In this document: in pieces, positions 19,849 through 31,990 of the stretch | How positions within the stretch are numbered: the first letter of the stretch is position 1 | Layout: each line of letters begins with the position of its first letter | Assembly: GCA_950106755.1 (NCBI GenBank) | Contig: OX467088.1 | Coordinates: 3,704,001-3,768,000, forward strand | DNA: 64,000 bases | Origin: Climacium dendroides | Lineage: Eukaryota > Streptophyta > Bryopsida > Hypnales > Climaciaceae | Direction of reading: 5' to 3' | The notes under the pieces: generated by a model | The model's database searches: none | Seen by the model: only the letters and a program-made list of their open reading frames with translations | What the model was told of the DNA's origin: nothing | Program-made: the position numbers and the translations under genes

Positions 19849-22556
19849 TTACGTTTCTTCAATTTCTGGAGCACGAACATGTCTCTCGCCATCTACAATG
19901 GCTTCATTTCTTGCTATAGTATTCCAAGTTTGAATATATTCGACATTCGTACCATAGTGCTCTCGTCGAAATCTATTGTTCCCCATGGGCGTAGTTGCCC
20001 AGCCAGCCCCATGACGAATCCTATTTGCAACACCGCCACGACTAGACCCTTCATTGTTTGGAGTTGCATGGTTCACTACATTTCCCCCACTTTCAGCATT
20101 TTGCACATTGACATTTAGGCCTCCATTTCTTGGTCACCAATTGTTGTCATTGTTGTCAAATCTGGGGGAATGTCATTGTCATCAAGATTTCCAAATACAT
20201 TTTCGTCATCGTCCAGAGGAAAAGCAAAAGGGTCAGGATGAACTATCCCTTCGATTGGACGGTTTGGAGGGGGCGAAAAATTATGACGAACGCGATGATT
20301 TGCATCTATGCCATTTTCCAGACCATCTTCATCTCCGTAGTAGTTTCGTGCTTCTTGGAGGTGGTCAGCACCCTCCCTCCAAAGATTTCGGAATGCTTCA
20401 TAAACTAGAGGTGCACGATTTTCTTCCTCCTCGTGTTCTGCAGCATCTTCTACTTGCATTGCATCAAATTCGCGATTGGCTTCATGGACTGGAATAGGGC
20501 CTAGTGCAACTGAGTCAAAATCCTCCAACAAGTTGTTCAAATCATACCAACAAATCGGATCTGCACCTTGTCTTTGTCAAAGGACGCGGCTATTGGTGTA
20601 TATATATACCAGAGACTCCGCCTTGTCCACTGCTAAGTGGTTCCTGGTCCTATTAAGGACAAAAGAAAACATGCTCCAATTTCGTTTGCAAGACAATGCT
20701 GAACATGTGAGGGAAAGAACACACTTCGCAATTTTGGATAGGACTCGATCTCCTATTCTATTCCACCATTGGTGGGAAAGTAACCCGGTGTCCCAAATGT
20801 TTGGGGTTTCAATTGGACTGTAAGGTCCTGTGCGCTCTTCATATTGCGTTAGTTTGACCATAACATCATCATATTGTACCTGAACCATGCCTTCTAGTTT
20901 ATGAATAACCCTATACAATGCATGAAGGGCTATTCCGTCAGCCTTCAATCGTGGATAATCTGCCAAAAATGGATTCAATAATGCATCGGCATAGTGAAGA
21001 TCAGTGAATACCATATCCCATTTGTCCTCAAAAGAAGACTCAATGCTTGCCGCCAAAGCATTGGGGAGGAAAAATGGTGCGTCCGTCAAACTATGCATAT
21101 GTTGTCGTAGGTTCGTCATTGTCAGCCACGCTTTGCCCATGTCTGGTTGTCGTCCATCAAAAACATGCAATGTTTTTACTACATCTGTCACAATGTGTAC
21201 ATAATTTGAACATTGTTGCCAAAATTTCATGTTTGCAATGGTGTCTATGGCATCTTTAGCAAGCTCTACGTACTGTCTGTGTAGCGTTGCAACATAGTTC
21301 AGTACACATGGATGCCTTATCAATTGGACCAATACGTACTTCAATGACAGCAACCGCTGCATCATGAGGAAATGAGTCCCAAATCTTGTATCATTGGGGA
21401 CTAACAACTGCAACTTTGGACTCAACTCGCGGAAAATAGCCATTGTTGCATGGTGGTTTTTGATGTATTGGCAAGCCCTCTTTGCCCTTGCCAATAACTC
21501 TACAAAACATGGCAATTTAGACCAATCTTCCAGCAACAAATCCAATGCATGCGCCGCACAACCTTGTTTAAAGATGTGTAGATATGTCCCAATAACGTCT
21601 TCAATTGCTCCAAGCATGTTCTTTGCATTGTCTATATAAATCTGGATTACGTTGTTCGGGTCCACCCTCTCAATGAAGACTTTCAACTGGTCTGCTATGT
21701 ATACCATGGTTTTATTTTCACCTGTAGTATCAATGGATCCAAGGAAGACATCTCCTGTTGGATAGGACATCATCACATTCATCAGTGGCCGTCGATTGAC
21801 ATCGTCGCAACCATCAGTGCATATTGTGACTCCGTAATTCTACACTACAAAGGCTATTTTTTCTTTAATCTCATTTTCAATCTGTATCTTCTTAGGTTCA
21901 ATAATTTGAGTCCTGAGCTGATGGTAAGAGGGCGGAGAATATTCAAATCGTGCCAACAAGGTTGTCCTCACTACCTCAATGAAGGCCAGATGTCTTACCA
22001 CATTGAACGGCACATTTGCCTCATAGAAAAAACTAGCCCATTTTTCATCCAATGCCTTCCTTTTCGCAATGTTTAGTGCATTCACCATCCGCTGCTGACG
22101 CAGTGGCCCTAATCTAGTGGAATTTGATGCCGCAACGCCACTAGGCCCTGGTGGAACATTCAGTGCTTCACGTCTATGGCCCATACCTACGAGTCCCTCC
22201 AGTGCCACTTCATTCTGGGCTGACTGGTTGGAACCTCTGTCTCCAACATTAGGGGCTGATATAGATGGTACACTCGGACCCAATTCTATATCCAAAGGGG
22301 TTTCTATATTCATCTGTTGTGGTACAAAGTTTGCACAATTGACAAACTTGTGTCTTACCGCTCGAGGTAGTTTTGAGCACACTGCTCGCTCCCACTTTGC
22401 CCGGAAACCGTAGTGGGCAAAAGCATGCTCACGTTTGTAGCTAAATGTCCTGCCACAATATACACAAGTCACTTTTCTTCCATCATCAAAAAAATTGAAC
22501 CATGGTTCCCATTCTTTTGTTTGTTTTCGCCCTGAAGTTATCTTGATAGGCAACAA
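19849..22556 (-). pseudogene. hAT transposase (BED finger, DUF659, hAT dimerisation), two stops
   Basis: From 22556 to 20115 the frame is continuous (814 codons) apart from stops at 21840 (TAG) and 20577 (TGA). A BED-type zinc finger lies near residues 30-60 (CVYCGRTFSYKREHAFAHYG). After the first stop come YGVTICTDGCDDVNRRPL and IQIYIDNAKNML, which carry the first two acidic residues of the hAT DDE core. Next are CAAHALDLLLEDW and the C-terminal dimerisation region near 20620-20750 (LSCKRNWSMFSF). The usual TDGW has become TDGC. An acidic tail (ENRAPLVYEAF; DDDENVFGNLDDND) runs to 20115, and a frameshift near 20118 links to a final piece ending at 19849. The protein would bind transposon ends and cut and paste them, but this copy is dead. 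Confidence 0.9.
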
Positions 22557-22794
22557 CTTTCAATAACCTTGGCCCCGGCAATTTGATGTTCTCCACGACA
22601 AAGTCTTAGTAACCAAAATCAAGATAGCACTCGTCCACTACTAGAAGTGACTTTAACATCACCTCAAAAGTGAACCAATGTCGTTTTCAGCCAATGAACC
22701 CAAGCAAGGAGCTCAAAAGAAGTCCAAAATCATGAGGCCAGGTTGGAAACGTAGCCTCCTAATGGCAGCTTGCTCTTTATATACCTGGACAAAA

Positions 22795-22950
22795 TAGAGG
22801 CGGGGACGTGTGGAGTAGGGGCAAGGACGCTGTGGATAGGAAGGCATCGGCGGAAGATCAAGTGGGGACGTAGGAGGGCCAAGCGGGGACGCTGATCCCA
22901 AACTGGGCGAGGACGTACTAGGTGGGAACGCAAGGGGCATGGACGTTGTC
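22795..22950. repeat. G-rich subterminal-like motif block 2
   Basis: GGCGGGGACGT, GGGCAAGGACGCT, AGTGGGGACGT, AGCGGGGACGCT, GGGCGAGGACGT and GGGCATGGACGTT occur every 20-25 bp. The block lies about 240 bp upstream (5') of the hAT transposase start and fits the subterminal region of that element. Confidence 0.65.
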
Positions 22951-22984
22951 GATACGTCTTGGTTTTTTATGTGTAGGCGGTCTT

Positions 22985-23050
22985 AGCTATCGTCCGTGCC
23001 ATGACCGTCTGTGCCCCAACCCAACCGTCTGCGCCCCAACGTGACCACCT
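22985..23050. repeat. G-rich motif in reverse orientation
   Basis: CCGTCTGTGCCCCAAC and CCGTCTGCGCCCCAAC are the complement of the GGGCGCAGACG form. Orientation flips around 22960-22985, which could mark the junction between two abutting element ends. Confidence 0.4.
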
Positions 23051-23725
23051 GCACTCCTGTCGGGGGTATAAGTACCACCATTGACAATTCTGCCGTGCCA
23101 CCCCTGTGTTCTTGGACTTCACATTTGAGCTCCAAGTTGAAGTGGGGTACATAGGCTTCACAACTCAAGGTTCACGACTTCTCTTATTTTCTCATTCATT
23201 ATTTTGGGTAAGAAGAAAATAGGATTACTTCTTTACATACTATTCGGGACACTAATTTGCAAAAAATGTCGCAACCCAGTATTGAAGCCAATGTAGTTGC
23301 ACGGAAACAAAAGGCTCAAAATAAGGGTAGGCCTCGAAACTGTAAAAATTCAAAGAAGCGCTTGCATATTCTATTTGATCCTGAATAATTTGCCTTCCTT
23401 GGTTGGGAAAATGAAGCGCAACCTTGAACAAAATGAACATGTCAGAAATATATTGCTTGGTGCCACATTGATAAAGTGTTCCCACAAAACATGCATGAAA
23501 AACACTGTAAGTTTCAAGTAGCCAACCTTTACCACTGCAAGGACCTTATATATGTAAAAGTCCAATTTGTTGTATTACACTTTGTATATTTGGATTACAT
23601 CGTTGCAGAAATTCTCATTCATGTCATTGTAAATACACTTTTATGTTCTCTATGAAGTGATCATAACGTTGTGATGCTCAAATAGCTTTTACATGTACTT
23701 TTGCCCTTTATTTAAAACGGATTGC
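23051..23725. other. No gene recognised
   Basis: Short open frames on both strands (60-77 codons) show no motif and overlap one another. Nothing is supported. Confidence 0.4.
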
Positions 23726-23992
23726 ATGTTTGTAATTTGGTGGCCCTTTGCTCATGTACACGGAAAATGAATTAAAAAATTGTGGAGTGCATGATTTGGT
23801 GGCCCTTTGCTCATGTAGCCTTCAAATAAAATAAAAAATAGTGGAATGCATGAATGGTGGTCCTTTGCTCATGTGCACTTAAAATGGTATAAAAAATTGT
23901 GGAGTGCATGATTCGGTGGCCCTTTGCTAATGCAGTCTTCAAATAAAATAAAAAATTGTGGAGTGTATGATTCGGTGGCCCTCTGTTCTAAC
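23726..23992. repeat. ~59-bp tandem repeat, five units
   Basis: GGTGGCCCTTTGCTCATG recurs near 23739, 23798, 23857, 23916 and 23974, separated by AAAAAATTGTGGAGTGCATG-type sequence. Units alternate between two versions (ACACGG/CACTTA and AGCCTTC/AGTCTTC). This suggests a higher-order period of about 118 bp. Confidence 0.85.
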
Positions 23993-24294
23993 ACCCTCCC
24001 TATTTTATAAAAATAGGGAGGTCATCACAAAGCATACTTTCATCTCATACAAATGAATATTCAAAAATCCATACATATGAAGGTTAGGAAGGTCAACAAA
24101 CAAACTCATTGGGAATTGGACATTCATGTTTAGAATTACTAGTTTAGGGGCTGTCCTTGAAGGATTAATGATAGAGGTGACCCTTCATAACTGCCCTGAA
24201 CATAGTTTGGCAAGCTCTCTTTAGGATGTTTCAAGAAAACAAGATTTACAGTTGAAGCTGCAGCCAAGTCGCCCAACTCTGGAAGTGGTTCAGT

Positions 24295-24475
24295 GAAATG
24301 GGCAGGGCGGACACATTGGGGCGCGAACTCAAAGACCAAGCACGGACGTTGAGGGGAGGCGCAAAAGTACTGTCAGGGCATGGACGCTCAAGCAAAGATG
24401 TATTGTCAAGGCGAGGACATTGGACCACGGGCTAGCCTCCTGGGCGGAGACGCTGGGGCACAGACCTCCAAGGAA
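24295..24475. repeat. G-rich subterminal-like motif block 3
   Basis: GGGCGGACACATT, CACGGACGTT, GGGCATGGACGCT, GGCGAGGACATT and GGGCGGAGACGCT occur in the same orientation as the blocks at 1.3 and 22.8 kb. No transposase remnant adjoins it. Confidence 0.55.
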
Positions 24476-24479
24476 GTCA

Positions 24480-25680
24480 ACAATGCATTGGCTGTGATTT
24501 TTTTCTAGTTTTCAAGGCAATAAAGTTTAGAGTTTCCACCTACTTGCTAATAGGTGGTGGCTGTACAACTCATAAAACCCTGAGACATAACGAATTTGGA
24601 GTGTCTTTCATAAAGCACTTCATCTCCTTTGATGTTTTGGTGCATTGTAAGGAAAATTCAAAATTATGCTACGTTCAAAGCCTAAGTTGCAACTTACTAT
24701 ACCTCATTTTCCATGAAAATTGTCATTTTCCGTCTACTTGCCGAAAGGTAAGAAGGGAAAATAATGACTGGCACCCTTTTTTCCAACAATGTTGTTCAAA
24801 CACATGGAAAAAAAATTGTTTTGAAGGAATAGACAATGTCGAAGCCTAAGAGACTAAAGAAAAGAAAGACAAGTAATTGTCTGACCTATTTCCCTGGTAT
24901 ACATGCCAAAGAAAAGCCAATCCTTTACATATTTTTCACATCCTATGATTTTCCATAAAGTCTATCAAGCAGTCTTCATAGTTGAGTCATCTTGGATATA
25001 AAACTTATGCCTTTGATTTTGCCATGCACCTATACATCCTAAACCATGAAATCAATGGCCTATATGGAAACTAATTTTTTTGATATATATGCTAGTAGTA
25101 CCATGTTACAATTTCAGCTGATAATAAATAAAGATGTGCAATCTTGGCATCTTATAAATTCTATGCCAAGTATTCTACTCAACCAAGAAAGGAAAAAACA
25201 ACACCATAGAAGCACAAAACACGGTCATCATGTTGAAATTGTAAATAAAAAAAACACTAGTGATATGAAATGAACAAAATAAAAAATGACATTAAAAAAA
25301 CGCTACAAATCCACACGAGAATATGACCTTTAGCATAGCATGGAGTTACAGAGAGCATACATTATATCTATATGTGATTGTGTATGTGTTGGCAATGGTT
25401 TACACTCTAGGATCAAAAAATAGAACAATGCTTATAGTATACTAGTATGGAAAATTGATTTTTACAATTTACAAATATCGGTACAAACAACGTGATAACT
25501 TCTTCATAGTAATTGATATGCATAATTGTTCAATTGGAAAATAAAGGATTATTGAGGAGATGTTTTGCAACTTACTCCGAGAAATCCTTTGTGAAAGTAC
25601 CTTCAGTTGAAGATTTGTTACTCCACAATGCTTTGTCCATTTTCTTTTAAAAAATACAACATAGTTACCATGTAAACTAA
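24480..25680. other. AT-rich DNA, no gene recognised
   Basis: Open frames up to 101 codons (24544-24849 plus) lack motifs, splice consensus or codon bias that I can defend. Nothing is supported. Confidence 0.4.
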
Positions 25681-25689
25681 TATTAACTA

Positions 25690-25918
25690 CACTAAAGATG
25701 ATATTTAGTGTTTAGTGGCATTTAGTGTTTTTACCCCCCTACTAGTTACAACACTAAATCTAAACTTGTCCACAATTACACTAAAGATGATATGTAGTGC
25801 TTGAATTGACATTTAATGTTACTTACTTTCATAGGGTAATTGGCTTTTAGTGTTTGCCTTCGTATTTAGTGTACAAGACACTAAATATCATCATTAGTGT
25901 ACATTATATACATTACAC
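25690..25918. repeat. ACTAAA / TTTAGTG-rich short repeat, possible decayed foldback element
   Basis: The words CACTAAA(GATGATAT) and ATATTTAGTG recur in both orientations about ten times within 230 bp, for example ACACTAAATATCATCATTAG. The inverted arrangement suggests a small decayed foldback transposon, but I cannot define the ends. Confidence 0.4.
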
Positions 25919-26094
25919 TACCCTCATTCCAAGTCTTGGTAATAAAAATTTCTGTTCAAAACTTTCCATTTTTGAAAATGGAATGAGGAAAAAAATAACT
26001 ATGTGAGGCACATGATTTCTAATTTAAGTACCTCCGAAAAAACAAAATTTCCTAGGACACTTCTTACTTTACAAGGTTCTACAATTTCAAGTTT

Positions 26095-26152
26095 GGAGTT
26101 TAGAGTTTAGGGTTTAGGGTATAGGATATATGGTTTAGGGTTTATACGGTTC
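26095..26152. repeat. TTTAGGG-like patch
   Basis: Five to six irregular GTTTAGGGTTTAGGG-type units. Like the others it is interstitial and lies just before a G-rich motif block. Confidence 0.55.
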
Positions 26153-26239
26153 AAGAATGAAAGTTTTTATTTGAATGGATTGTGCCGTTCAAGACTTGCC
26201 TCCCTCTCTTATGCAGTCCTAGAGCACATGTTCAAAAAT

Positions 26240-26338
26240 TGACGCTGGGGCGCGGACACTGAAGGGCGGGGACTTGAAGGGAAGGGCGGGGATGTCAGTC
26301 ACGAGGCGGGGACGTCTAAGCGGAGACGCTATTGGAGG
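26240..26338. repeat. G-rich subterminal-like motif block 4
   Basis: GGGGCGCGGACACT, GGGCGGGGACTT, GGGCGGGGATGT, GGCGGGGACGT and GCGGAGACGCT occur in about 95 bp. These are the cleanest copies of the motif in the window. Confidence 0.6.
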
Positions 26339-26599
26339 GAGGAAAGGGCTAGAAGTTTGTAGCTTCTTCCAAACCCTCAGAATTAGAGAAGTGGTGCAAG
26401 TAGCAATTGCTTTGCATCCTGCATACATGTGACGAAATTAATTCTAAAATCACGTGCATTTACGGTGTCAAGGCATTGATACGTAGGAGCACGAACATAG
26501 AATTTATTGCTAAAGTCAAATGGATTTTGGGAATCACGACGTGGAGCACACTTTAGAACACAAAGCATACTATGGGGGAGTGGAGGACTCCTGTTCGAG

Positions 26600-26800
26600 A
26601 GTGCAGGGCATGGACGTTGAGGCGTGGACTGTAGGGTGCGCATGTTGGGGTGTGGACGTCGGGAGTTAGAAGCCATTGCTTTGCTTTTTGGGACGTCTAG
26701 GCATGGACGCTGGGCGCGGACGGTGGAATTGAGAAGTGGGATTCCCCACTGATTTTGTTTTCGGGAGTGCAGGGCGCGGACATTGGGGTTCAGGCGTGAG
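26600..26800. repeat. G-rich subterminal-like motif block 5
   Basis: GGGCATGGACGTT, GGGTGCGCATGTT, GGTGTGGACGT, GGCATGGACGCT, GGGCGCGGACGGT and GGGCGCGGACATT are spaced more loosely (20-50 bp). The 162-codon minus-strand frame across this block is a by-product of the repeat. Confidence 0.55.
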
Positions 26801-26879
26801 ACGCCCACTGCTTGTATTTTGTTGAAGACACTGAAAACGAATTGCAAGTTAATCCATACATGTCCGAGCATCTAAAAAG

Positions 26880-28050
26880 TGGATGCAACCTTGATTGCAA
26901 CTTTTGGAATATTTATTTTTCGAATTTATTTTAAACTAAAAAAATAAAGCTTCATAAGTTCTACTTGTACTGTAATTTGAAATTTTGAAATATGTCAGAA
27001 ATTGAGAGAATTATTTCAAGGGTAGGCTCCATGTGTTAAAATCCAAATAACACCATGTAAACTATTTTCTATTCATATTTGATTTTAATTTTAATTTAAT
27101 TTATAAATAATTTACATGTTTGTGTTTCTCATCCTTGTTTTTATTTATCGTAAAAATTATAGGTCATTTTAATATATATTTTAATTGATATAACTTTTTA
27201 CTAATTTTAGCTTTAAAAATTCACTATAATTTGATTTTTCCAAAAAAAATATTGAAAAAAAAAAATATTGAAAAAAAAAATAGAAAATGCATTCATCTAC
27301 TAGCAAAAACTATCAAAATTCTTTCTTCTTATTAAATAAAAGTATAAATTTGCTTTAACAATTGAATTTGACTTCAAGATCTTTGTTGTTATTGTTTTGG
27401 GTATAAAAAACAAGACGTTCAATTGAAATTTTTTCATACTAATCTCTCTTTCTCCTTGTAGTTCTTAAAAAAATTTCAAGATATTTAGATTGTTTTTTCT
27501 ATTTTTATTTATTTATGTTAATTTTTTACATAAAACATTATAACAATTTCAGTTCTTCATGAAACAAATTGGAATTTCTTACAATGATATGGAATTCATA
27601 GTTTGAACTATTTAAAATATAATTTTTTTCTACGGTTCAATTTAAAAAGACGGATTTAGCTTAGACTATAAGTTTCACTATTTTAGAATGGATCAAGACA
27701 TCAAGTCCTTTAAAGGTTCAAATGAACATGGAGCTAGGGATGCTAGGGTGAAGGGAAATTGTGCTTTGAAGAAGTGACGAATATTGAAATATGTAAGCAA
27801 ATATAAAATTGACAAGTAGAACTTATACAAAATGGAAGTAGTACAACAATACAATATCTGATAATAGTTGTATGTATTTCATGTATGTCATAAAAAACAA
27901 AATTAAAAAATTGCACAACATAACATTTTTATAATAGTGTCAATGTGCTGTGCTGTACACATGGGCGTACATGATAAATATTAAAAAAGCTATAAGCTTC
28001 TACATTTGTAAGTAGTTCTATCTATTTTTTTTCCTATTATGCCTCAACTG
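26880..28050. other. AT-rich DNA, no gene recognised
   Basis: Very AT-rich with homopolymer runs and no extended frame. It ends at the stop codon of the minus-strand RING-type pseudogene. Confidence 0.5.
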
Positions 28051-28057
28051 TTCAAAA

Positions 28058-29923
28058 TTAGGCTTCGTCCACATCCATAGGACTACTAGTAGTGCCACTT
28101 GGACCTGCTTCATCGTCATGTGTGCCGCATTCGAGGATGTGGTCTTCATTAGAGCCCAAGCGAAGCCTCCGGACTGTAGACTGTGTTCACCTAGATGGCC
28201 CATCCTCCTCTAATATGGCCCTCAAAACTTGAGATTGTTGGAGCTCTTCAAGCGCTTGACGCGTTTGCGGACTATGTTGGTCCAACAGAAAATCTACCGC
28301 ATCAAGTTTGAACTGGTTTCGCCACTCGGATTCCGACATCATGACTCTTTCTCGTGGACCAGGCATGTCATATCTGTCGTCATAGTCGCCCTAAATGTCC
28401 ACCACCTCGTGCTCGTTAATACGCACTCCATCTTTATTCCAAAGCCAGTTCCGTGGGTGGGGCCCAAATCAGAATTTCTTCTCATTTTCATCCCAATGCC
28501 CGTTGAAGCATTGGAAGAAGAAATTCCTCTTTCCTTGGCTTACTTTTGATGTGCCTTTAATCAAGTTGTGGCACACTCTGACAACTGCATCTGAATCATT
28601 TTCCCAACCCCATTGATCACAAAGTTGGGACTTCTCCAACAAGTGGTACTTGTACTGCCAATTCCAAACAAGGTCTTCTCCCCATTTGATGGGATGGTCA
28701 GGTGCATTGTTGGCATCAAATTCCCAACTTGGTGGCATAAATTCGACCAAGCCAAACAACTCATATAAACGCTCGTAGAAAGGAGCCTTGTACACTGCAC
28801 AGCATCTACGGTTGATCATTAAGCTGATTAAGTAAATTGGGTGATACAAGTGCCTATACGTGCCCAAATGCATTCCACCTTCTGGGCCAAAGTTATTTAA
28901 ACAAATTATACACTGAGTTCCGTTTTCAACAAAGGCAGACGGTTTTGGCCATAATAATTTACTAGAGGTAGTCACATGGACAGACATGGCATTTTGAAAA
29001 TCCCAACCACTTTGAGCCCAATCAATGACAATCTGATTTCCAGAGATGACTTTGGTTGTCATTTTCTCGGGTTGGAAGAGAGTGTCCACAGGGGCCCAAG
29101 AAGTTATGCCGAAGATACGCTCTTGATTGTGTTCAAGATATGTGTTGAAAATTTTAGTGAATTCGGCAGCCATTTGTTGGTTCCTATCCACGGTGAACTC
29201 GCATGCCAACTTCTACTGATAATACTACGAGACCAATGCATCCAAACGCTTTTCGAGGTCCACATTCCGTGCAAGAAGGGATGGAAGGTCTTCATCCTCT
29301 ATTGTGATGTCTGCTGCAGGAATATCTTGAGGTTCTACGACTATGGAAAGAACCTCATCAATTATCGTGGTCGTTTCAAGAGCACGTTGCAAGCAAACAA
29401 TTTCTTGGAATTGTCAGGTGATGATATTGTTCTTGTCTTCCAACTCCACCCTCAATCTATAACTATCTTCATATAGTCCTTGAAGTTCGCTGATTTTTTC
29501 ATTCAACTCCTTCTTCAAACTCTCAACCGTATCCACCTGCACATCTATTTCCTCTTGCATTGGCATAAGAGGTTCTTCTTCACTTGCTTCAAGAACTAGT
29601 TCATTTGGTGCTTCAATGATCGGTTCATTAGGAACTGCTAGTTGAACACATTTTTCATACTCATCCATTCGTATGGCCCTCCGTCTTCTGATGTGTTGCT
29701 GACTCCAAGTAGTTGGTGGTCGTAGAGGCGTACGTGTGCCATTGGAATCATTATCTGTAGAGGATTCTTCGGTCACATAATTGTCGTGAGGCACTTCCAC
29801 TATTGTTCTGAAATGTCCCAATCCACCCTCTGGATACCTTTGCGCATTCATTGGGATTAATCCGTTTGTAAAATGTGACATTTTGATTTTGTTGCCTCTT
29901 TCCACCACAGTAGACCAGTCCAC
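28058..29923 (-). pseudogene. Coiled-coil plus degenerate RING-type gene, six stops
   Basis: One frame of 622 codons runs from 29923 to the terminal TAA at 28058, with internal stops near 29414, 29247, 29238, 28469, 28390 and 28190 and no frameshift. The N-terminal half has a coiled coil (VESLKKELNEKISELQGLY) and a second heptad-like stretch (LEKRLDALVS). Near 28905 comes CIICLNNFGPEGGMHLG, then YRHLYHPIYL and RRCCAVYKAPF. This is the spacing of a RING-H2 finger, but at least three zinc-ligand positions read Tyr where Cys is expected. The C-terminus has a Trp-rich region and an acidic end. A working RING would be a ubiquitin ligase; this copy could not fold zinc normally. The parent protein is unknown to me. 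It starts immediately after the truncated reverse transcriptase. Confidence 0.55.
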
Positions 29924-29936
29924 CCTCTTTCCAAGT

Positions 29937-30761
29937 TTAACTTGAGATACATTTATGCCCCGCGCAATGAAAAGATGAACCTCGTTTAGATACTACATAG
30001 CCTAGTAAAACTCCCCTTTTTATCCCTAAAAATAGTTTATCTGGGTTCAAAGCAATTCCAGTTTGTCTACAACAAATAAGACACTCTCTCACTAGTGGAA
30101 GATGATCTTTGCTAGGGGACTGGGTGCTAAAGTCATCAATGTATATTGTCATTGATTTGTGTAGTAAATCAAAGAATGCAAAACTCATCACCCGTTGAAA
30201 AGCGGATGGTGCATTGCAAAGACTGAATGGCATTACTACATAGATAAATGTTCCCCATGGAGTAATAAAGGCTGTCTTTGACCAATCCTTTGGTGCTATT
30301 GAAATCTGATTGTAGCTTGAATATCCATCCATGAAAGTGAACAATTCATTACCAGCTACTTCATCTACAATAGTGTTCATGAAGGAAAGGGGAAAATGGT
30401 CTTTCAGAGTGTGTTTGTTGAGTTGGTGGTAATCCACACATACTCGGAGTTTTCCATTTTTCTTCTTCACCAAAACCATTGAAGAAACCCAATCTGTGAT
30501 TTCTACAAGTCGAATGAACTTGGCTTCCAATAAATGTTCAATTTCTGTTTTAACTATCAATTGAAGGGCTGGATTCATTTGCCTCTGCTTTTGTCTAACC
30601 AGAATCGTATTTGGTTTTACTGGAATGGTGTGCTCAACAATATAAGGGGATACACCTTTTAGCTCTTGATAAGACCATGCAAATACATCTCGGTATTCCA
30701 TTATCATAGACCGATAATTGTCTAATTCTTTTCCTTCAAGGTGTGCCCCTACTTTGATCAT
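29937..30761 (-). pseudogene. Ty3-type reverse transcriptase, truncated
   Basis: The 274-residue frame begins just upstream of YRDVFAWSYQELKG, a signature I associate with the Tat/Athila branch of plant Ty3 elements. It continues through KKKNGKLRVCVDYHQLN, PLSFMNTIVDEVAG, FTFMDGYSSYNQI, the FITPWGTFIYVVMPF block and the catalytic MTIYIDDF at about 30145. The fingers, palm and YxDD core are therefore present. After LGYVVSKRG the sequence departs from the family and stops at 29937. RNase H and integrase are absent. One internal oddity is PFSLCNAPSAF, where PFGL is usual. It would copy the element RNA into DNA; this copy cannot transpose. Confidence 0.9.
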
Positions 30762-31990
30762 TTTTTGTTCTTCTTCTGGAAAAGAGACGTCTATCTCTTT
30801 CCAATCAGAACCTTGAACATGGACTGGATCACTAGGACCATGGTACCAATCATTTGGTATTGGAGGATAGGTAGGTAGGTCAATTCCTACTTGGAGACCT
30901 TCTGAGGTTCTACAGAAATGTAAATTAGGAAGAATTTTTTCTTTTGTTAGAATGGGATCCCAGGATAATTCTTGAGTGCCATCAATCTCGAAGTGATAGA
31001 CATCTTCTACAACAATGTCATCTACAAAGGATACAAGCCCACATTCATTTTCGTTTTAAAGAACCTCTATATCTTTCTCCTCACTTAACTTTATGGTAAG
31101 AGTAGAACCTGTTCCAAGAAGAGTCTCTGTAGCAGGAATTGTGCTAGCTGAAATGTGTAAGCCTTGAATGCTTGGTAGGTGGTCCTTCAATTTTTTGGAA
31201 CGTAGAGTTGTTGCTTCTCCTATGTCTTCTAAGCTTTCCACTTCCATGATCTTTTGCTACAAACTCATTGAGGCGTTGCGTATTCCATAAGGAACTACCT
31301 TCATTGGAACAGTAGACACCTCTTTCGTTGTTGAAAGTGATAGAATGACTTCCTCTTCACTTAGTGTATTGATATCTTCTCCCTATTCTCCATGTATTCT
31401 AGGTATCCACCTTGTAGGAGGATTGCAACCAATAGGAAAGTCTCTGATAGCAATAGGGCTATCTATACAAGAGTTAGTAGGTACACTTGGATAAAGCTTA
31501 AAGTTTTGTCGGTCTTTAGGCTTACAAAAAAACCCGTTTACCTTTTGGATATTCACGAGATGAAGATGATCACCCTATAGTCAATGCAAGTGAAAGATCC
31601 CACTCTTTAGGATGGTAGCAGCTAATCGGAAGAGTCAAGGTTTGACTTGAGATACATTGTTGAACTTCCGATGGTGTTACACATCGTCGACACTCCTCTT
31701 TCCTTCGAGATCCTCCCAGACGGAATGGTATCGAGGTAATCACCTTAGGACCACTAATCTTCTCTATTGCAACAATGGGAGTTTCTGAAAGGTGAAGAAA
31801 ACTACCAAGAACAAATTCAGATGTGGGTGGATGTTGCTTATCTATAGTATCATCAGAGAGTTCAATCGGGGCTTCTCTAGTACCTTCTATTGCTATTGGA
31901 CTAGAGGGTACCTCCCTAATGACATATGCATCATCACTAAAGCAAGGATGGTCTTGAAGTCACTGTCGGTATGTCCCATCATCAACATAA
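30762..31990 (-). pseudogene. Decayed protease-to-RT linker of the Ty3 element
   Basis: Short open pieces in the element's orientation (for example 31247-31056, TETLLGTGSTLTIKLSEE) are separated by stops. No domain is recognisable. Position between protease and RT fits the long linker of Tat-type elements. Confidence 0.5.

Noticed and set aside
20054..20497. A 147-codon plus-strand frame opposite the hAT gene
   Set aside because: It is the antisense shadow of the acidic tail of the transposase, with no independent signal.
26383..26871. A 162-codon minus-strand open frame
   Set aside because: It follows the G-rich motif block, has no domain, and its residues repeat with the motif spacing.
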